From: a virus
Reading direction: 5' to 3' (one strand)
Virus record (IMG/VR): IMGVR_UViG_3300045135_001738
Location: 1 to 20,957 of that record
Length of the DNA stretch: 20,957 nt
The notes beneath the pieces are model-generated. The model was not told where the DNA came from. It worked only from the letters and a program-made list of their open reading frames with translations, and did no database searches. Both the position numbers and the translations under genes were made by a program. Positions 1 to 6,528 of this stretch are shown here, in pieces (positions within the stretch are counted from its first letter, which is position 1; every line of letters starts with the position of its first letter).

Positions 1-372
1 CAGCGCACGCTTTGCAGCTTGCTCCTGAGTAGAGATGCGACCCTCATACTCAGTCATATAGCCCTTATCCAAAACAGACAGGCGCTGCTTATACTGCTCT
101 TGCTGAGCCTGCATCTGCTTGATGTATTCAACAGCAGCCTGAGCCTCTTCCTCAGCTTGGCGACGTGCAGCAGTCAGCTTACGAATGCGGCTCTGAACGT
201 TTTTGCTATACTGCTGAAGATCATCATCATCGCTGTCAGAGGAATCGTCGTCCTCAGAAGCACGAACATTTGTTCGTGTTTCTTCATCAGCAACTTCGTA
301 GTCGGAGTCGTCATTATCCAACTCGACTTCAGTGCCTTCAAAATCTTCGTCTCTTTCTTGAGCTTCAGACAT
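1..372 (-). CDS. Probable capsid scaffolding protein, N-terminal 124 residues (runs off left edge)
   Basis: The gene starts at ATG 372 and is still open at base 1, so only 124 residues are visible. The first 55 residues are very acidic, with runs of Asp and Glu, and contain a DDDD stretch. They are followed by LQQYSKNVQSRIRKLTAARR and a Gln/Glu/Ala-rich coiled coil, then VLDKGYMTEYEGRIS. This layout (acidic head, YS.NVQ.RI..LT..RR, long coiled coil) is what I recall for scaffolding proteins of marine podovirus-like phages, which lie between the portal and the major capsid protein. The ATG is preceded by GAGGA at a 9-base spacing. It is last in the visible late operon, 23 bases after the GroES-like gene, and the capsid gene would be expected just beyond the left edge. 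The assignment rests on architecture and position; another acidic coiled-coil head protein is possible. Confidence 0.6.
   Translation of the reverse strand, partial: MSEAQERDEDFEGTEVELDNDDSDYEVADEETRTNVRASEDDDSSDSDDDDLQQYSKNVQSRIRKLTAARRQAEEEAQAAVEYIKQMQAQQEQYKQRLSVLDKGYMTEYEGRISTQEQAAKRAL
261..278. repeat. Perfect 8-bp inverted repeat CACGAACA-TT-TGTTCGTG inside the scaffold gene
   Basis: CACGAACA and TGTTCGTG are perfect reverse complements separated by TT. The core GAAC-N4-GTTC matches the palindromes found upstream of three accessory promoters (11137-11150, 11913-11924, 12662-12676). Here it lies in coding sequence, so it may be chance or a secondary binding site. Confidence 0.5.
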
Positions 373-395
373 TTAAAATCTTCCTCTTTGTTCCC

Positions 396-884
396 TTATA
401 CATAAGAAATGTCGGTTGGGTCAAGGATTGTGGCTATGATGTTATCGTCATTTATGACACGAACCTCAAGACCTTCCACTTTAAAGCGATTTCCCGCATA
501 CCTTCCTATAAGAACCCAGTCTTTCTCAGCGCACCAAGGCCCTGTCGGGAACTTTTGTTCGTCTTTATAGGCATCGGGGCCAAGCTTAACGACATATGCA
601 GCGACGGTAGCAAATGCCTCACGATCACGAACCTGATCGGGGACAAAAACACCGCCTTTGGTTTTCTCAGGAGGGTAGTAAGGAATAATCAGCATGCGAT
701 AGCCAGTTGGTTGCGGCAAACGCTCTAAAGCCGACTGATCCATGTCTGAAGGGTTGTTTTCATTCTTGTTTTCAGCTTTTGGCTTGCCAAATGCTGTCTG
801 CATTGCAGGAGGAATGTCCTCCATACCCGCAGGCTTGCCCATACGGGCTGCAACGTGGTCTGGAACGTAGAGCTTTTTAGTCAT
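396..884 (-). CDS. GroES-like (Cpn10) co-chaperonin
   Basis: A 162-residue protein. Residues 58-154 read as a Cpn10 beta-barrel: PTGYRMLIIPYYPPEKTKGGVFVPDQ near 59-84, with a mobile-loop-like EKTKGGVFVP, then TVAAYVVKLGPDAY, DWVLIGRYAGNRFKVEG and a closing IINDDNIIATI-like strand (VINDDNIIATI). Bacterial GroES is about 95 residues; here about 57 extra N-terminal residues precede the fold. Known phage co-chaperonins (T4 gp31 and relatives) replace or help host GroES while host GroEL folds the capsid protein, and the position beside the scaffold gene fits that role. No GroEL gene is visible. The start at 884 overlaps the end of the 65-aa gene by 8 bases; only a weak GAG precedes it, so translation is probably coupled. 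Confidence 0.85.
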   Translation of the reverse strand: MTKKLYVPDHVAARMGKPAGMEDIPPAMQTAFGKPKAENKNENNPSDMDQSALERLPQPTGYRMLIIPYYPPEKTKGGVFVPDQVRDREAFATVAAYVVKLGPDAYKDEQKFPTGPWCAEKDWVLIGRYAGNRFKVEGLEVRVINDDNIIATILDPTDISYV

Positions 885-1074
885 CAGCTAACTCAATTGC
901 TTTCATGGCTGTTCGAATTTCATCTTCCATGAACGTAAGGCCCTTAATCTGGCCAACTGCATATCGATACTCTTCAAACGAGCCAATATTACCAGTCCCC
1001 AAGGACACTTCTATGTCCTCACGGCGCTGACGTAGCTTTTTATAGAGGTGATCTGCTAGATGTAGTGCGTCCAT
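877..1074 (-). CDS. Small conserved-looking phage protein of unknown function (65 aa)
   Basis: The protein begins MDALHLADHLYKKLRQRRED, is mostly helical and charged, and ends MKAIELADD. Small proteins starting in this way sit among head genes in related marine phages as far as I recall, but I know no function. The ATG at 1074 is preceded by GGGAG at a 6-base spacing. It overlaps the GroES-like start by 8 bases. Bases 1063-1072, covering the last base of the start codon onward, are the reverse complement of 1151-1160, which covers the stop of the gene upstream; an RNA stem between them could mask the start codon. Confidence 0.7.
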   Translation of the reverse strand: MDALHLADHLYKKLRQRREDIEVSLGTGNIGSFEEYRYAVGQIKGLTFMEDEIRTAMKAIELADD

Positions 1075-1160
1075 GATGTTCTCCCACTAGGAATCTATAC
1101 GATCAAGCGGGAGAAGCAAGAATAAATTACTTTACTTCCGGTATAATGTAGGACGCACTA
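1063..1160 (-). repeat. 10-bp inverted repeat bracketing the gap between two late genes
   Basis: TAGTGCGTCC at 1063-1072 and GGACGCACTA at 1151-1160 are perfect reverse complements, 78 bases apart. On the transcribed strand the upstream arm begins at the TAG stop of the 97-aa gene and the downstream arm overlaps the ATG of the 65-aa gene. The repeat could form a start-masking stem opened by terminating ribosomes, or could be a local duplication. No gene fills the 83 bases between. Confidence 0.55.
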
Positions 1161-1451
1161 GGACTTTTTGGGTTTCTTTTTCGCCGCTGGCTTGCGCTTC
1201 ACGGTTTTCTTAACCCACGCTTCGTTTTCGGGAGTGCTCGGGTCGTCCGCGATGAACTGGCCTTTTTCGTCCCTTGCGCGGACTTCTTCTTCGACGACAG
1301 TGCTATCGCTACCGCTTGTTTTTGCGGATACCCCTCCGACCGCAGCTTTCTGATGTTTTTGCTCACGGTCTTTGAGCTTGTCCCTTTCTTGAGAGGCACG
1401 GTTTTGCTCCTTCTGAATCTCCGCCATCTTGGCGCGAACACTGCTAGTCAT
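1158..1451 (-). CDS. Small charged phage protein, outer frame of a nested gene pair (97 aa)
   Basis: The start overlaps the portal stop as TAATG, with GGAG 7 bases upstream. The N-terminal third is a charged helix (KMAEIQKEQNRASQERDKLKDRE). The C-terminal half, VRARDEKGQFIADDPSTPENEAWV followed by a Lys/Pro-rich tail, matches a pattern I recall from small proteins of marine phages (RDxKGRFxADDPSTPxxNEA). A second gene with its own Shine-Dalgarno lies fully inside it in another frame (1199-1399). Function is unknown. Confidence 0.65.
   Translation of the reverse strand: MTSSVRAKMAEIQKEQNRASQERDKLKDREQKHQKAAVGGVSAKTSGSDSTVVEEEVRARDEKGQFIADDPSTPENEAWVKKTVKRKPAAKKKPKKS
1199..1399 (-). CDS. Nested out-of-frame small basic protein with GTG start (66 aa)
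   Basis: This gene lies entirely inside the 97-aa gene in a different frame. It starts at GTG 1399 with AAGGAG exactly 7 bases upstream, one of the better ribosome sites in the window. The product begins VPLKKGTSSKTVSKNIRKLR and continues SEGYPQKQAVAIALSSKKKSAQ, then a basic tail. The pattern KKGxSxKTxSxNIxxLxxxGxPQKQAVAIAL is, from memory, a widespread family of small basic phage and bacterial proteins, and it begins right at the GTG. A chance alternative frame would not be expected to show both a family signature and a matching ribosome site. The role of the family is unknown; a DNA- or head-associated role is only a guess. Confidence 0.7.
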   Translation of the reverse strand: MPLKKGTSSKTVSKNIRKLRSEGYPQKQAVAIALSSKKKSAQGTKKASSSRTTRALPKTKRGLRKP

Positions 1452-3889
1452 TACTGAGCTCCCTTCATTCTCGCGTTAAGAGCGGCAATGTCGCGCTGCG
1501 TCTGAATGCGATCCTCTGCAACTCTCGTTTTGTCCGCCAAGGCTTCCTCTTGCAGACGTAGGCGCTCCTGCGCCATCCGCGCATCATTGCGCTCTTGCTC
1601 TATATCCAGCTGCTGACGAGCCTCAAACTCTTGCGCCTTACGCTGCATGTCTGCTGCTTTCAGTTGCAGCTCCTGCTTGCGCAACGTAACCAAAGGATCT
1701 TCAGACTGCTGCTCTTGCTCAACGGCCTGAGCATATTGCTCAGTTAGGTCAGCAATAATCATAGCGGCCTGACGCTGAATGGCTGGCTGCAACATCTGCA
1801 TAGCCTGCTCATTCTGCTGAACCTCAGCGCCAGCCTGCTGCATAATCATCTGAGTAGCCTGCTGCTCTGCCAGCAAGCCAATGTGCTCTTGAATATGCCC
1901 CTGCAACGCTGACAGAGCCTGAGGATTCATCTGCACCACAGGCGTGGACAGCATCGCCAAGTGCGCTTCCATATGCGCCTTGTGGTCCTGCTCAGGGAAC
2001 GCCATCAAAGGCGCACCAGTCAAAGCCATGCTGTTTTCCTTCGCAGGATTCATGGGCATTGGCTGTGGGGGCGGTGGCAAAATGGAATCGATGTTGTTGA
2101 CGCCAAGCGCCTCATACATCTTACGATAAGCCTGATACAGCCCCTGAGGACCGCCGTGAATCTGCGGATTGGATTGCACCAATTGAAGCTGCGTTTGGGC
2201 CAAAGCAATCCGCTGCGCCATCGAAAAGATGTTCGGGTCGCTGACAGGCAGAACATCCACACGGGCATCGAAGTCCTGAACAAAAACCTCAGGGCCGAAC
2301 TCAGTCGATGGCATATACGGATATGCTTGAATCGTCTCAGCAAACACCTTCGACAAAAGCTTGAACTCAATCTTCTGCGAGTAATGAAGGCGCTTGTGAA
2401 TCGCGGACATAACCTTCGTTCCGCGCTCCATGATGGCCATTGTGGTGCCCACAGGCGTCTCACCGCCCATGTCACCAATCTTCATGTCGGCCATAGAAGC
2501 AAAGCGGCGACCAGCGTCTACCAGCGTGCCCAGAAGGTTATACAGCGTCCCTGAAGGCTCCTTAAACGGCAAAGGCATCAACGAGCTGCGAATGTCAGTG
2601 CCAGCCACGTCAATGTCGCGGAACTCGCCCGGCTGAATTGGGTTATCCTCGTCGCGTATACGGGCCCCACGGGCCTTGAAGCCAGCTGGAAGGTTAGACA
2701 GCGTGCCAGCGTCGATAAGCTGCCTCAGGATCGACGTAGATGCTTGTGCGAGGCCACCAATCATATGCGTCAGGCCAAGACCATAAAAGCCAAGGCCGGG
2801 CAGGAATTTGTAATGCACAAAATACTGCTTACGACGCTTCATCGGGTCAGCTTCGTTATAGCTGCGACGGATCGACAAAACCTGACCGCTGTCAGCAATC
2901 AAGGTAACGATGTAAGGCAGCTTCAGGCCGCTTGGCTCACCATCATCGCTGACATCCTCAAAGCCGGGCAAATCAAGGTCTGTGTGGATCTCATACAACG
3001 TCAACTCAGACGACATGTTCGACTGATGAACACCCTGAATGTCATCAACAGCTTCAGTGATTTGCTGGTTCTGAAAGTCGCCAGTGCCCTCAGTCGGTAA
3101 GTCTACATCTAAGTAAAACCCTGCCAACTGAAGCTTGCGGACTTCATTCGAGTCCATCTTAATCACATGCGTAATGCGAGGTGCTGACACCAAGTCAGTC
3201 GCGCCATAGGGCACCACCAAGTCTTCAGCGTGAACAAACTTGCTTACCGCACGGCCCTTCAGTGGGTCAAAGTAAACCTTCTTGAACGTCGAACCCACAA
3301 CCGGGAGATAAAACAGCATCTGATCCAGCTCAGGATCATACTCTTCCATCTCGTAGGTAATCATGTAGTTCATGTAGTCTTTGACGCGCTCAGCTTGCTT
3401 TACAAGCATCTCACTCTGCGCGCCCAAAACCTGCGTGCGCACAGGGCCAGTGGCGGGCAGCATCTCACGATACGCTTGCGCCTGAAACTGCGTGACGCTC
3501 TCGGCAAGCAACGGGTGAATAACCCCAGAAGAACCCTCAAACGGCTCTGTGCGGTCTTCATACTTCATCCCAAGGAACTCTAGGCCCTTGCGATACGTAT
3601 CCTCCCAATCCTCGCGCGAGGAAAAGTCGTCATCAATGTCGCCAAGCAAGTCAGAAGAGATTTTGCCTAAGTCAGAGTCTTCCATGACCTCTGCCAAGTT
3701 TCCGTCAAACGGAACCTCTGCAGGCATTTCTTCATCCATATACTCGCCAACAATGGCAGAGCCATCATCCATCTCGTAAACGCCGGGATTAGCCTCAAGA
3801 TCGACAATATCAACGCTGGCCTCCTCAACGGGAACCATGGGGATTACCTCCCCAAGACCGCCAGCGCCCATATCTCTTTCTACTGCCAT
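1451..3889 (-). CDS. Portal protein
   Basis: An 812-residue protein between the large terminase and the scaffold, where a portal belongs. The first 90 residues are acidic. A core follows with features typical of podovirus-like portals: SGVIHPLLAESVTQFQAQAY near 120-140, the pair YMNYMITYEMEEYDPELDQML, then FLPGLGFYGLGLTHMIG, LTN-like dome segments with RQLIDAGTLSNLPAG, and ETPVGTTMAIMERG. The last 170 residues are a Gln-, Met- and Ala-rich coiled coil, the expected barrel or internal extension. It would form the dodecameric DNA entry ring of the prohead and dock the terminase. The ATG is preceded by AAAGG at an 8-base spacing. It ends in a TAATG overlap with the next gene. Confidence 0.88.
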   Translation of the reverse strand: MAVERDMGAGGLGEVIPMVPVEEASVDIVDLEANPGVYEMDDGSAIVGEYMDEEMPAEVPFDGNLAEVMEDSDLGKISSDLLGDIDDDFSSREDWEDTYRKGLEFLGMKYEDRTEPFEGSSGVIHPLLAESVTQFQAQAYREMLPATGPVRTQVLGAQSEMLVKQAERVKDYMNYMITYEMEEYDPELDQMLFYLPVVGSTFKKVYFDPLKGRAVSKFVHAEDLVVPYGATDLVSAPRITHVIKMDSNEVRKLQLAGFYLDVDLPTEGTGDFQNQQITEAVDDIQGVHQSNMSSELTLYEIHTDLDLPGFEDVSDDGEPSGLKLPYIVTLIADSGQVLSIRRSYNEADPMKRRKQYFVHYKFLPGLGFYGLGLTHMIGGLAQASTSILRQLIDAGTLSNLPAGFKARGARIRDEDNPIQPGEFRDIDVAGTDIRSSLMPLPFKEPSGTLYNLLGTLVDAGRRFASMADMKIGDMGGETPVGTTMAIMERGTKVMSAIHKRLHYSQKIEFKLLSKVFAETIQAYPYMPSTEFGPEVFVQDFDARVDVLPVSDPNIFSMAQRIALAQTQLQLVQSNPQIHGGPQGLYQAYRKMYEALGVNNIDSILPPPPQPMPMNPAKENSMALTGAPLMAFPEQDHKAHMEAHLAMLSTPVVQMNPQALSALQGHIQEHIGLLAEQQATQMIMQQAGAEVQQNEQAMQMLQPAIQRQAAMIIADLTEQYAQAVEQEQQSEDPLVTLRKQELQLKAADMQRKAQEFEARQQLDIEQERNDARMAQERLRLQEEALADKTRVAEDRIQTQRDIAALNARMKGAQ

Positions 3890-3901
3890 ATCACTAGCCT
3901 T

Positions 3902-4009
3902 TCAGTGTTGGAGCGGGATACGCTCAACTCGCCTTGTCGCTGCCACGAGGAGCGGCTGCATCAATCGGTCGAGAGGAAACCAAGATGCTTTCTCCCGCCC
4001 CAACCTCAT
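3902..4009 (-). CDS. Very small protein between the 143-aa protein and the portal (35 aa)
   Basis: The ATG at 4009 shares a base with the TAA stop of the 143-aa gene (TAATG), the same junction used by three neighbouring gene pairs, and AAGGA lies 9 bases upstream. The peptide, MRLGREKASWFPLDRLMQPL then VAATRRVERIPLQH, is basic with a possible short amphipathic helix. It ends 12 bases before the portal start. Without it there would be a 119-base gap in an otherwise gapless operon. It could be a real small protein or a translational bridge to the portal. Confidence 0.5.
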   Translation of the reverse strand: MRLGREKASWFPLDRLMQPLLVAATRRVERIPLQH

Positions 4010-4440
4010 TAAAAAATATCCTTAGAACCGCCCTCAAGTGGCTCATTGTCATCCATGTCCTCATAATCAGTCATGGGACCGCCTTCCTCATAGGCGTTGC
4101 AGGTATTTTCAGCAGAACAGACAAAATCAAGCTTGGTGCAGTAGCCCAAACCCTCAGAGTCGCCCATGCCCTCTTCAATGCACTCCATCATTTGCTGACG
4201 GATGTTGTAATACTCGCAAATGCCACACTTCTGCGGCTTCTTTTCCCAGTTGCTAGGCGACGGGCCATACGCGAACTCATCAATGGCATATTGACGGTTC
4301 TCAGCGTTGGCCTCCATGTCATGGGTGACGAGAGGGCAAGAAAACTCGCCCTCCATCTCATTCTCGTAATCGTCATCAACAACCTGATTGATGCCGGAAG
4401 TCAAAGACTCCATGTCGATGTTGATAACGATCTTAGCCAT
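4009..4440 (-). CDS. Cys-rich acidic phage protein, possible metal-binding (143 aa)
   Basis: The start at ATG 4440 shares its A-T with the upstream stop (TAATG) and has GGAG 7 bases upstream. A longer reading to 4494 exists but lacks this junction. The protein is acidic and has six cysteines in its second half: C72-x2-C75 (KCGICEYY), C87, C101 (GYCTKLDFVC), C108 and C114 (CNAY). The C-x2-C...G-x-C...C-x5-C spacing recalls small phage proteins with a high-potential iron-sulfur or zinc-like cysteine cluster, and a similar but shorter pattern occurs in the 73-aa protein at 19351. Metal binding is inferred from spacing only. It lies between the 109-aa protein and the portal. Confidence 0.72.
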   Translation of the reverse strand: MAKIVINIDMESLTSGINQVVDDDYENEMEGEFSCPLVTHDMEANAENRQYAIDEFAYGPSPSNWEKKPQKCGICEYYNIRQQMMECIEEGMGDSEGLGYCTKLDFVCSAENTCNAYEEGGPMTDYEDMDDNEPLEGGSKDIF

Positions 4441-4769
4441 TACTTCACTCCACGGAACTTCGTGCCGCTGATAGCCTTGCCGCCGCCGCGACAAACCTCG
4501 CCGCCATCCATGTAGCCGCGAACCATGCCGCCGCCCATCATGCCACGAGCTTGAGCGTCTTTCGCGCGCTTCACGTTTTTCTTTCGGGCACGCTCATAAT
4601 AATCATCACCATATTCGGCCTCCATGGCGGCATCAAAGCCAGCGCGTTTGGCCCAAAACTCACTATCACTCTTGCTATCACTGCGCGACCACTCTTCGGG
4701 AGAACCATAAACCTGAGTGCCATCCTTCAGCACCTTGGGCTTCAGCGTCTTGCGTTTCTTCTCAGCCAT
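4440..4769 (-). CDS. Small basic protein with Gly-rich VRGY tail (109 aa)
   Basis: Residues 1-75 are charged and helical (SPEEWSRSDSKSDSEFWAKR, AAMEAEYGDDYYERARKK). The tail is Gly-rich: MMGGGMVRGYMDGGEVCRGG then GKAISGTKFRGVK. The 89-aa gene upstream ends in a related tail (VRGYKGGG...GRGGSFKGT). Short proteins with this kind of tail are common near the terminase in marine podovirus-like phages in my memory; their function is unknown. The ATG shares a base with the upstream stop (TAATG), and AAGGGG lies 8 bases before it. Confidence 0.75.
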   Translation of the reverse strand: MAEKKRKTLKPKVLKDGTQVYGSPEEWSRSDSKSDSEFWAKRAGFDAAMEAEYGDDYYERARKKNVKRAKDAQARGMMGGGMVRGYMDGGEVCRGGGKAISGTKFRGVK

Positions 4770-5038
4770 TAGCGTGTCCCCTTAAAGCTGCCACCGCGAC
4801 CGGGCATGACACACCCGCCGCCTTTATAGCCACGGACCTTGCCGCCCTTGGCCTTCTTCTTGATGTAATCCTTCGGCTTCTTACCATAAGCCTCATCGCG
4901 GATCTCTTGCATCTCCATGGCCTTGCGATCCGCAAAATCCATCAAACGCTCCAGAAAAGGAACATTCTGGTTCTCAGGGGGCGTCATCGCCTCAGAGAGA
5001 GCGTTCTGGATATCCTCTTCCATCTTCTTACGGTCCAT
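4769..5038 (-). CDS. Small basic protein with Gly-rich VRGY tail (89 aa)
   Basis: I place the start at ATG 5038 (MDRKKMEEDIQNALSEAMTP), which has AGGGGG 6 bases upstream and lies just after the large-terminase stop; the longer reading to 5125 would run into the terminase gene. The N-terminal 55 residues are helical and charged. The last 35 are basic and Gly-rich (KKKAKGGKVRGYKGGG, one Cys, then GRGGSFKGTR), paralogous in pattern to the tail of the next protein. It joins the next gene by TAATG. Function unknown. Confidence 0.75.
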   Translation of the reverse strand: MDRKKMEEDIQNALSEAMTPPENQNVPFLERLMDFADRKAMEMQEIRDEAYGKKPKDYIKKKAKGGKVRGYKGGGCVMPGRGGSFKGTR

Positions 5039-5048
5039 CACAGGCCCC

Positions 5049-6527
5049 CTAATAGTAAGAACGCTTCCTGCGGCTAAAGTAAGCGTCTTCATCATCATAA
5101 TCAGTCGGAGTGGTAATAAAACCACCCTGCCTAAAGCGCAGTATAGCCTGAGTCATGGAATCCGCCAAGTCATCATGTTCGCCGTTAGGAAAAGCCGCAC
5201 ACTCCTCCATAACCTCGTCAGCAAACTGAGTCTCAGGAGCCCAAACCATGCCGCTCTCAAAAACAGGCGCACAAGCATGCATACGAGTAAACTTATCCGC
5301 ACCACGACCCGGAGTAAAAGGTGTCACAGGAATACCCATGCGCCGCAACTCCTGCGTCAAAGGCATCCCAGAACCCTTTTGCTCAATCAAAATCATGTCA
5401 GGATCATATTCCTTATATAAATCCTGAGCAGCGGCCTTGAGTTCAGGAAACTCCCAACGCCCCCTAACCGCATCCAGCAAGATAATATGATCCTCACCAG
5501 TCTGCTCATGGTGAAAAATACCCCAAGTCGTGATCGCGCTAAAGTCAGCCCTGTCACTCTTCGAAAACGCCGTGTCATAACTCTGAATGATGTAGCTACA
5601 AGGCGGTGGACTGTCCTTCTCCCAGACATTCCACCACTCACGCTTGATAATCGCACCCTCTTCAGCTGTCGGATTCTGCATATACTGGGCATTCCACTTG
5701 CCCACAGGAATCGACGCCTTAACACTCTCCAACTCTTCCAGCGACCAATACTCAGGCCACAAAGGCTTGCCACTCGGCATAATCGCAGGAAACTCAACAA
5801 CCTCCCACTTGTCAGCGCCACGGTCACTCTGCTTAGCCAAAACCTTCGCCGTAAGATCACGAATGCTCCAACGCGTCATCACAATGATAATCGCGCCGCC
5901 GGGCTGTAAACGCTGACGAGGACCAGAAGTATACCACTCGTAAATGTTGTCTAACGCCGTGACACTCAGCGCATCCTGTTCCGATACAGGATCGTCAATA
6001 ATAGCCAAGTCAGCGCCGCGACCAGCCAAGGCACCACCAACACCAACAGCATAATACTCCCCGCCGCCATTCGTAGACCACCTCCCACTCGCTTTCGCAT
6101 CAGTCGCCAAGTTAACATTCGGAAAAACATCACGAAAATCATCAGAATCAATGAGATTCTTTACCTTACGACCAAAACCTACCGCCAACTCAGCCGTGTG
6201 AGTCGCCTGAATAATCTTCAACTCAGGACGACGACCCATCAACCATGTCGGAAATAAATAAGACGCAAACTCAGACTTCGTATGACGAGGAGGCATGTTC
6301 ACAATCAAACGCTTCAACTTGCCATCAGCAACAGCCTGCAACTTCTCAGCGTAAATCTTGTGATGGCGACCCTCAATAAACTGAGGCCAAACATGCTTCA
6401 CAAAACTCATGAAGTTCTGCTGCTTCTCAGTCCTGTCATCTAAAGTCTTAAGCCGCTCCAACATAGGAGCGACCTTCGCTAACTCATCGTCAGTCAGATA
6501 CTTAGTAAAATCACTAAGATCATTCAT
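5049..6527 (-). CDS. terL: Terminase large subunit (ATPase and nuclease)
   Basis: A 492-residue DNA-packaging motor protein. The Walker-A-like loop is PPRHTKSE at 79-86, the phage variant lacking the classical glycines. Walker B is DLAIIDD at 173-179, and the coupling motif IIIVMTRWS is at 213-221. The RNase-H-like nuclease domain follows with acidic residues in the expected order: D318 (QSYDTAFSKSD), E382 (MILIEQKGSG) and D452/D453 (HDDLADSMTQA). All catalytic positions look intact and the length is normal. It would bind the portal, pump DNA and cut the concatemer. It starts one base after the stop of the 947-aa gene, with only a weak ribosome site, so coupling is likely. Its usual partner, the small subunit, is 6.5 kb away at 12998-13525. 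Confidence 0.95.
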   Translation of the reverse strand: MNDLSDFTKYLTDDELAKVAPMLERLKTLDDRTEKQQNFMSFVKHVWPQFIEGRHHKIYAEKLQAVADGKLKRLIVNMPPRHTKSEFASYLFPTWLMGRRPELKIIQATHTAELAVGFGRKVKNLIDSDDFRDVFPNVNLATDAKASGRWSTNGGGEYYAVGVGGALAGRGADLAIIDDPVSEQDALSVTALDNIYEWYTSGPRQRLQPGGAIIIVMTRWSIRDLTAKVLAKQSDRGADKWEVVEFPAIMPSGKPLWPEYWSLEELESVKASIPVGKWNAQYMQNPTAEEGAIIKREWWNVWEKDSPPPCSYIIQSYDTAFSKSDRADFSAITTWGIFHHEQTGEDHIILLDAVRGRWEFPELKAAAQDLYKEYDPDMILIEQKGSGMPLTQELRRMGIPVTPFTPGRGADKFTRMHACAPVFESGMVWAPETQFADEVMEECAAFPNGEHDDLADSMTQAILRFRQGGFITTPTDYDDEDAYFSRRKRSYY

Positions 6528-6528
6528 C

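Noticed and set aside
165-728. 187-residue plus-strand open frame opposite the GroES-like and scaffold genes
   Set aside because: The minus strand has a recognisable GroES fold and ribosome sites; the plus-strand product shows no coherent domain.
1075-1157. TATAAT-like words on the plus strand (GTATAATG near 1141) as a promoter
   Set aside because: No -35 at usable spacing and no plus-strand gene nearby; the segment is a gap inside the minus-strand late operon.
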